Shown here piece by piece: positions 23,788 to 24,668 of a DNA stretch of 24,668 nucleotides. The notes below the pieces were generated by a model. The model was not told where the DNA came from and ran no database searches. It saw only the letters and a program-made list of their open reading frames with translations. Source of the stretch: Endozoicomonadaceae bacterium (GTDB lineage: Bacteria > Pseudomonadota > Gammaproteobacteria > Pseudomonadales > Endozoicomonadaceae); assembly GCA_023146365.1 (NCBI GenBank), contig JAGLCE010000029.1, positions 1-24,668 of the forward strand. The letters are read 5' to 3'. Numbering within the stretch: position 1 is the stretch's first letter; the number at the start of each line of letters is the position of its first letter. The position numbers and the translations under genes are program-made.

Positions 23788-23916
23788 CTATCTCGGAACG
23801 AGTATAGATATACTGGCCTGTAGTGAATGGGGTGTTTCTGGTAGGTAAAGAGGCCCTGTCTGACCACAGGCTGAGAGCACCAATCCCAGAATAATCAGCA
23901 CCATTATGCGTTGCAT
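23788..23916 (-). CDS. lptM: LPS assembly-associated lipoprotein LptM (YifL family)
   Basis: 42 residues: MQRIMVLIILGLVLSACGQT then GPLYLPETPHSLQ and a short tail. The lipobox LSAC puts the lipidated Cys at 17, and C-G-Q-x-G-P-L-Y-L-P is the diagnostic LptM/YifL/LppL mature N-terminus. The protein sits in the outer membrane and assists LptD disulfide maturation (known for E. coli LptM). GGAG lies 6 nt before the ATG. Context supports it: lptM normally precedes dapF (or lysA-dapF) and is divergent from cyaY, as here. An IS5 derivative now sits between lptM and dapF; lysA is not present between them. Confidence 0.88.
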   Translation of the reverse strand: MQRIMVLIILGLVLSACGQTGPLYLPETPHSLQASISILVPR

Positions 23917-24093
23917 TGAGGACTCCGTACATACTTCTGTCGATAATGAAAATATAAGTATACTCATGACTTTGCGATGATAATAGTCTTGCTTATTATG
24001 TTACAAGCGGTTAGTTTTGCTCGCTAATGAGCTGGATAACTGGGCAACCTTTATTCTTCTTTCATAAACAGAGTCATTAGCAGAACTATCAAG
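23917..24093. other. Divergent intergenic region between lptM and cyaY
   Basis: 177 bp that must hold both promoters. A TATACT (-10-like) faces lptM about 40 bp upstream of its start, but no convincing -35 is seen; no clear cyaY promoter is visible. Confidence 0.35.
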
Positions 24094-24420
24094 ATGATGA
24101 ACGAGAACACCTTTAACCACCGACTGGACGATTTAATGGTGGTCATTGAGGACGCTATTGAAGAGAGCGGCCTGAATATTGATTATGAAACAAGCGCTAG
24201 TATTCTCACCTTGACGTTTGAGAACGACAGCAAGATAATCTTGAGCCGTCAGGGTGTCATACGCCAGTTGTGGGTGGCGGCAAAAAGTGGTGGCTTTCAT
24301 TTTGATTTTGATGAACAAGAAAGTATCTGGATCTGTGACAATAATGGAGAAACTTTTACTCATTTGTTGAATCGGTGTGCCAGTGAGCAGCTTGGAGAAA
24401 GGGTTGCACTCCTTTTTTGA
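24094..24420 (+). CDS. cyaY: Frataxin-like iron-sulfur cluster protein CyaY
   Basis: 108 residues (E. coli 106). Bacterial frataxin binds iron on an acidic helix and modulates IscS/IscU cluster assembly. Visible: the acidic first helix (HRLDDLMVVIEDAIEESGLN), the strand block ILTLTFENDSKIILSRQGVI, the family core RQLWVAAKSGGFHFDF with the conserved Trp, and the C-terminal helix THLLNRCASEQLGERV. Two adjacent ATGs at 24094 and 24097 compete; no clear Shine-Dalgarno separates them. Divergent from lptM-dapF as in E. coli and Pseudomonas. Confidence 0.95.
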   Translation: MMNENTFNHRLDDLMVVIEDAIEESGLNIDYETSASILTLTFENDSKIILSRQGVIRQLWVAAKSGGFHFDFDEQESIWICDNNGETFTHLLNRCASEQLGERVALLF

Positions 24421-24511
24421 CAGGGCTATTGTTATCAGCCCATCCTCGTCATTTTAAATATTTAAGAGTACCACGGTTTTTCAATGGAGATATTAAAACA
24501 GGAATTAAATC

Positions 24512-24631
24512 ATGAGCAGTATGCAACAATGCGCCGAACTCCAACGTCAAATCTTGGAAATTGCTAACGATGTGTGCGGTTTATTCGATGACTGAGATTT
24601 TAAGCAGTATGTATTGGGTACTTTGTTTTAT
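24512..24631 (+). pseudogene. hsdM: Type I restriction-modification HsdM, N-terminal stub
   Basis: From ATG 24512 (AGGA 8 nt upstream) the frame reads MSSMQQCAELQRQILEIAND, VCGLFDD, then TGA (24593-24595), and continues in frame as DFKQYVLGTLFY to 24631. The A-E-L-Q-R-Q-I...I-A-N-D-V-R-G...W-D-F-K-Q-Y-V-L-G-T-L-F-Y block is the N-terminus of type I methyltransferase subunit HsdM; the stop replaces the conserved Trp (TGG to TGA). After 24631, where RFISENF is expected, the sequence becomes unrelated, so the gene is also truncated by a rearrangement. Confidence 0.8.
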
Positions 24632-24668
24632 CATTCTACCACTACTAGGAGCCTGTCGGACTTAGCCG

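Noticed and set aside
23684..23932. 82-codon minus-strand ORF starting MYGVLNATHN.
   Set aside because: It is the out-of-frame shadow of lptM and extends into the IS element; the lptM frame has lipobox, family motif and ribosome binding site.
1..24668. tRNA or rRNA genes and prophage or defence islands.
   Set aside because: No cloverleaf-like sequence, rRNA signature, phage structural gene or intact defence operon was seen; only the hsdM stub relates to defence.

Overview
The window is the replication-origin neighbourhood of a gammaproteobacterial chromosome. A conserved core (about 4.7-21.7 kb) is flanked on both sides by insertion-sequence debris. Core gene order (glyQ-glyS-gmhB-plsC convergent with gyrB-recF-dnaN-dnaA, then oriC and rpmH-rnpA-yidD-yidC-mnmE) is that of Pseudomonas and many Oceanospirillales-type bacteria. 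Heptose genes gmhA and gmhB and the lipoprotein gene lptM indicate a Gram-negative, LPS-bearing cell. AT-leaning intergenic DNA, many broken transposases and a truncated hsdM suggest a host-associated or recently contracted genome. This lifestyle, and any nearer placement (for example Endozoicomonadaceae-like), is inference.

Layout. 1-4.6 kb: accessory region with two paralogous small lipoprotein genes (1297-1794, 3059-3568), a third small secreted or anchored protein (183-485), and remnants of at least three transposase types (IS30, IS5 and integrase-core fragments). 4.77-9.27 kb, plus strand: glyQ, glyS, gmhB, plsC, mostly with TAATG stop/start overlaps. 9.47-16.69 kb, minus strand: dnaA-dnaN, a strong terminator, recF (with a perfect 16-bp parS palindrome at its 3' end), gyrB and gmhA. 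16.7-17.5 kb: oriC with five DnaA boxes, AT-rich DNA, a 7-bp tandem repeat and a clear sigma70 promoter for rpmH. 17.5-21.7 kb, plus strand: rpmH, rnpA, yidD, yidC, terminator, mnmE. The usual mnmG-rsmG-parA-parB continuation is missing; a 558-bp gap follows and then dapF on the other strand. 22.3-24.4 kb: dapF and lptM (minus), separated by a 544-bp internally deleted IS5-type element with intact ends and a 5-bp target duplication, then divergent cyaY. The right edge holds the first 40 codons of an hsdM broken by a stop codon.

How the genes fit together: dnaA, dnaN, gyrB and recF serve initiation, processivity, supercoiling and gap repair at the adjacent origin, and parS is the ParB loading site for origin segregation. 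rpmH, rnpA, yidD and yidC link ribosome, RNase P and membrane insertion; mnmE modifies tRNA wobble uridines; glyQS charges tRNA-Gly. gmhA and gmhB make the LPS heptose precursor, plsC phospholipid, and dapF meso-diaminopimelate for peptidoglycan.

The most notable single observation is that the full-length DapF has serine at the position of the first catalytic cysteine. I see no convincing new multi-gene system; the curiosities are the DapF substitution, the MITE-like IS5 derivative, the parS inside recF, and the paired lipoproteins around an IS30 relic.
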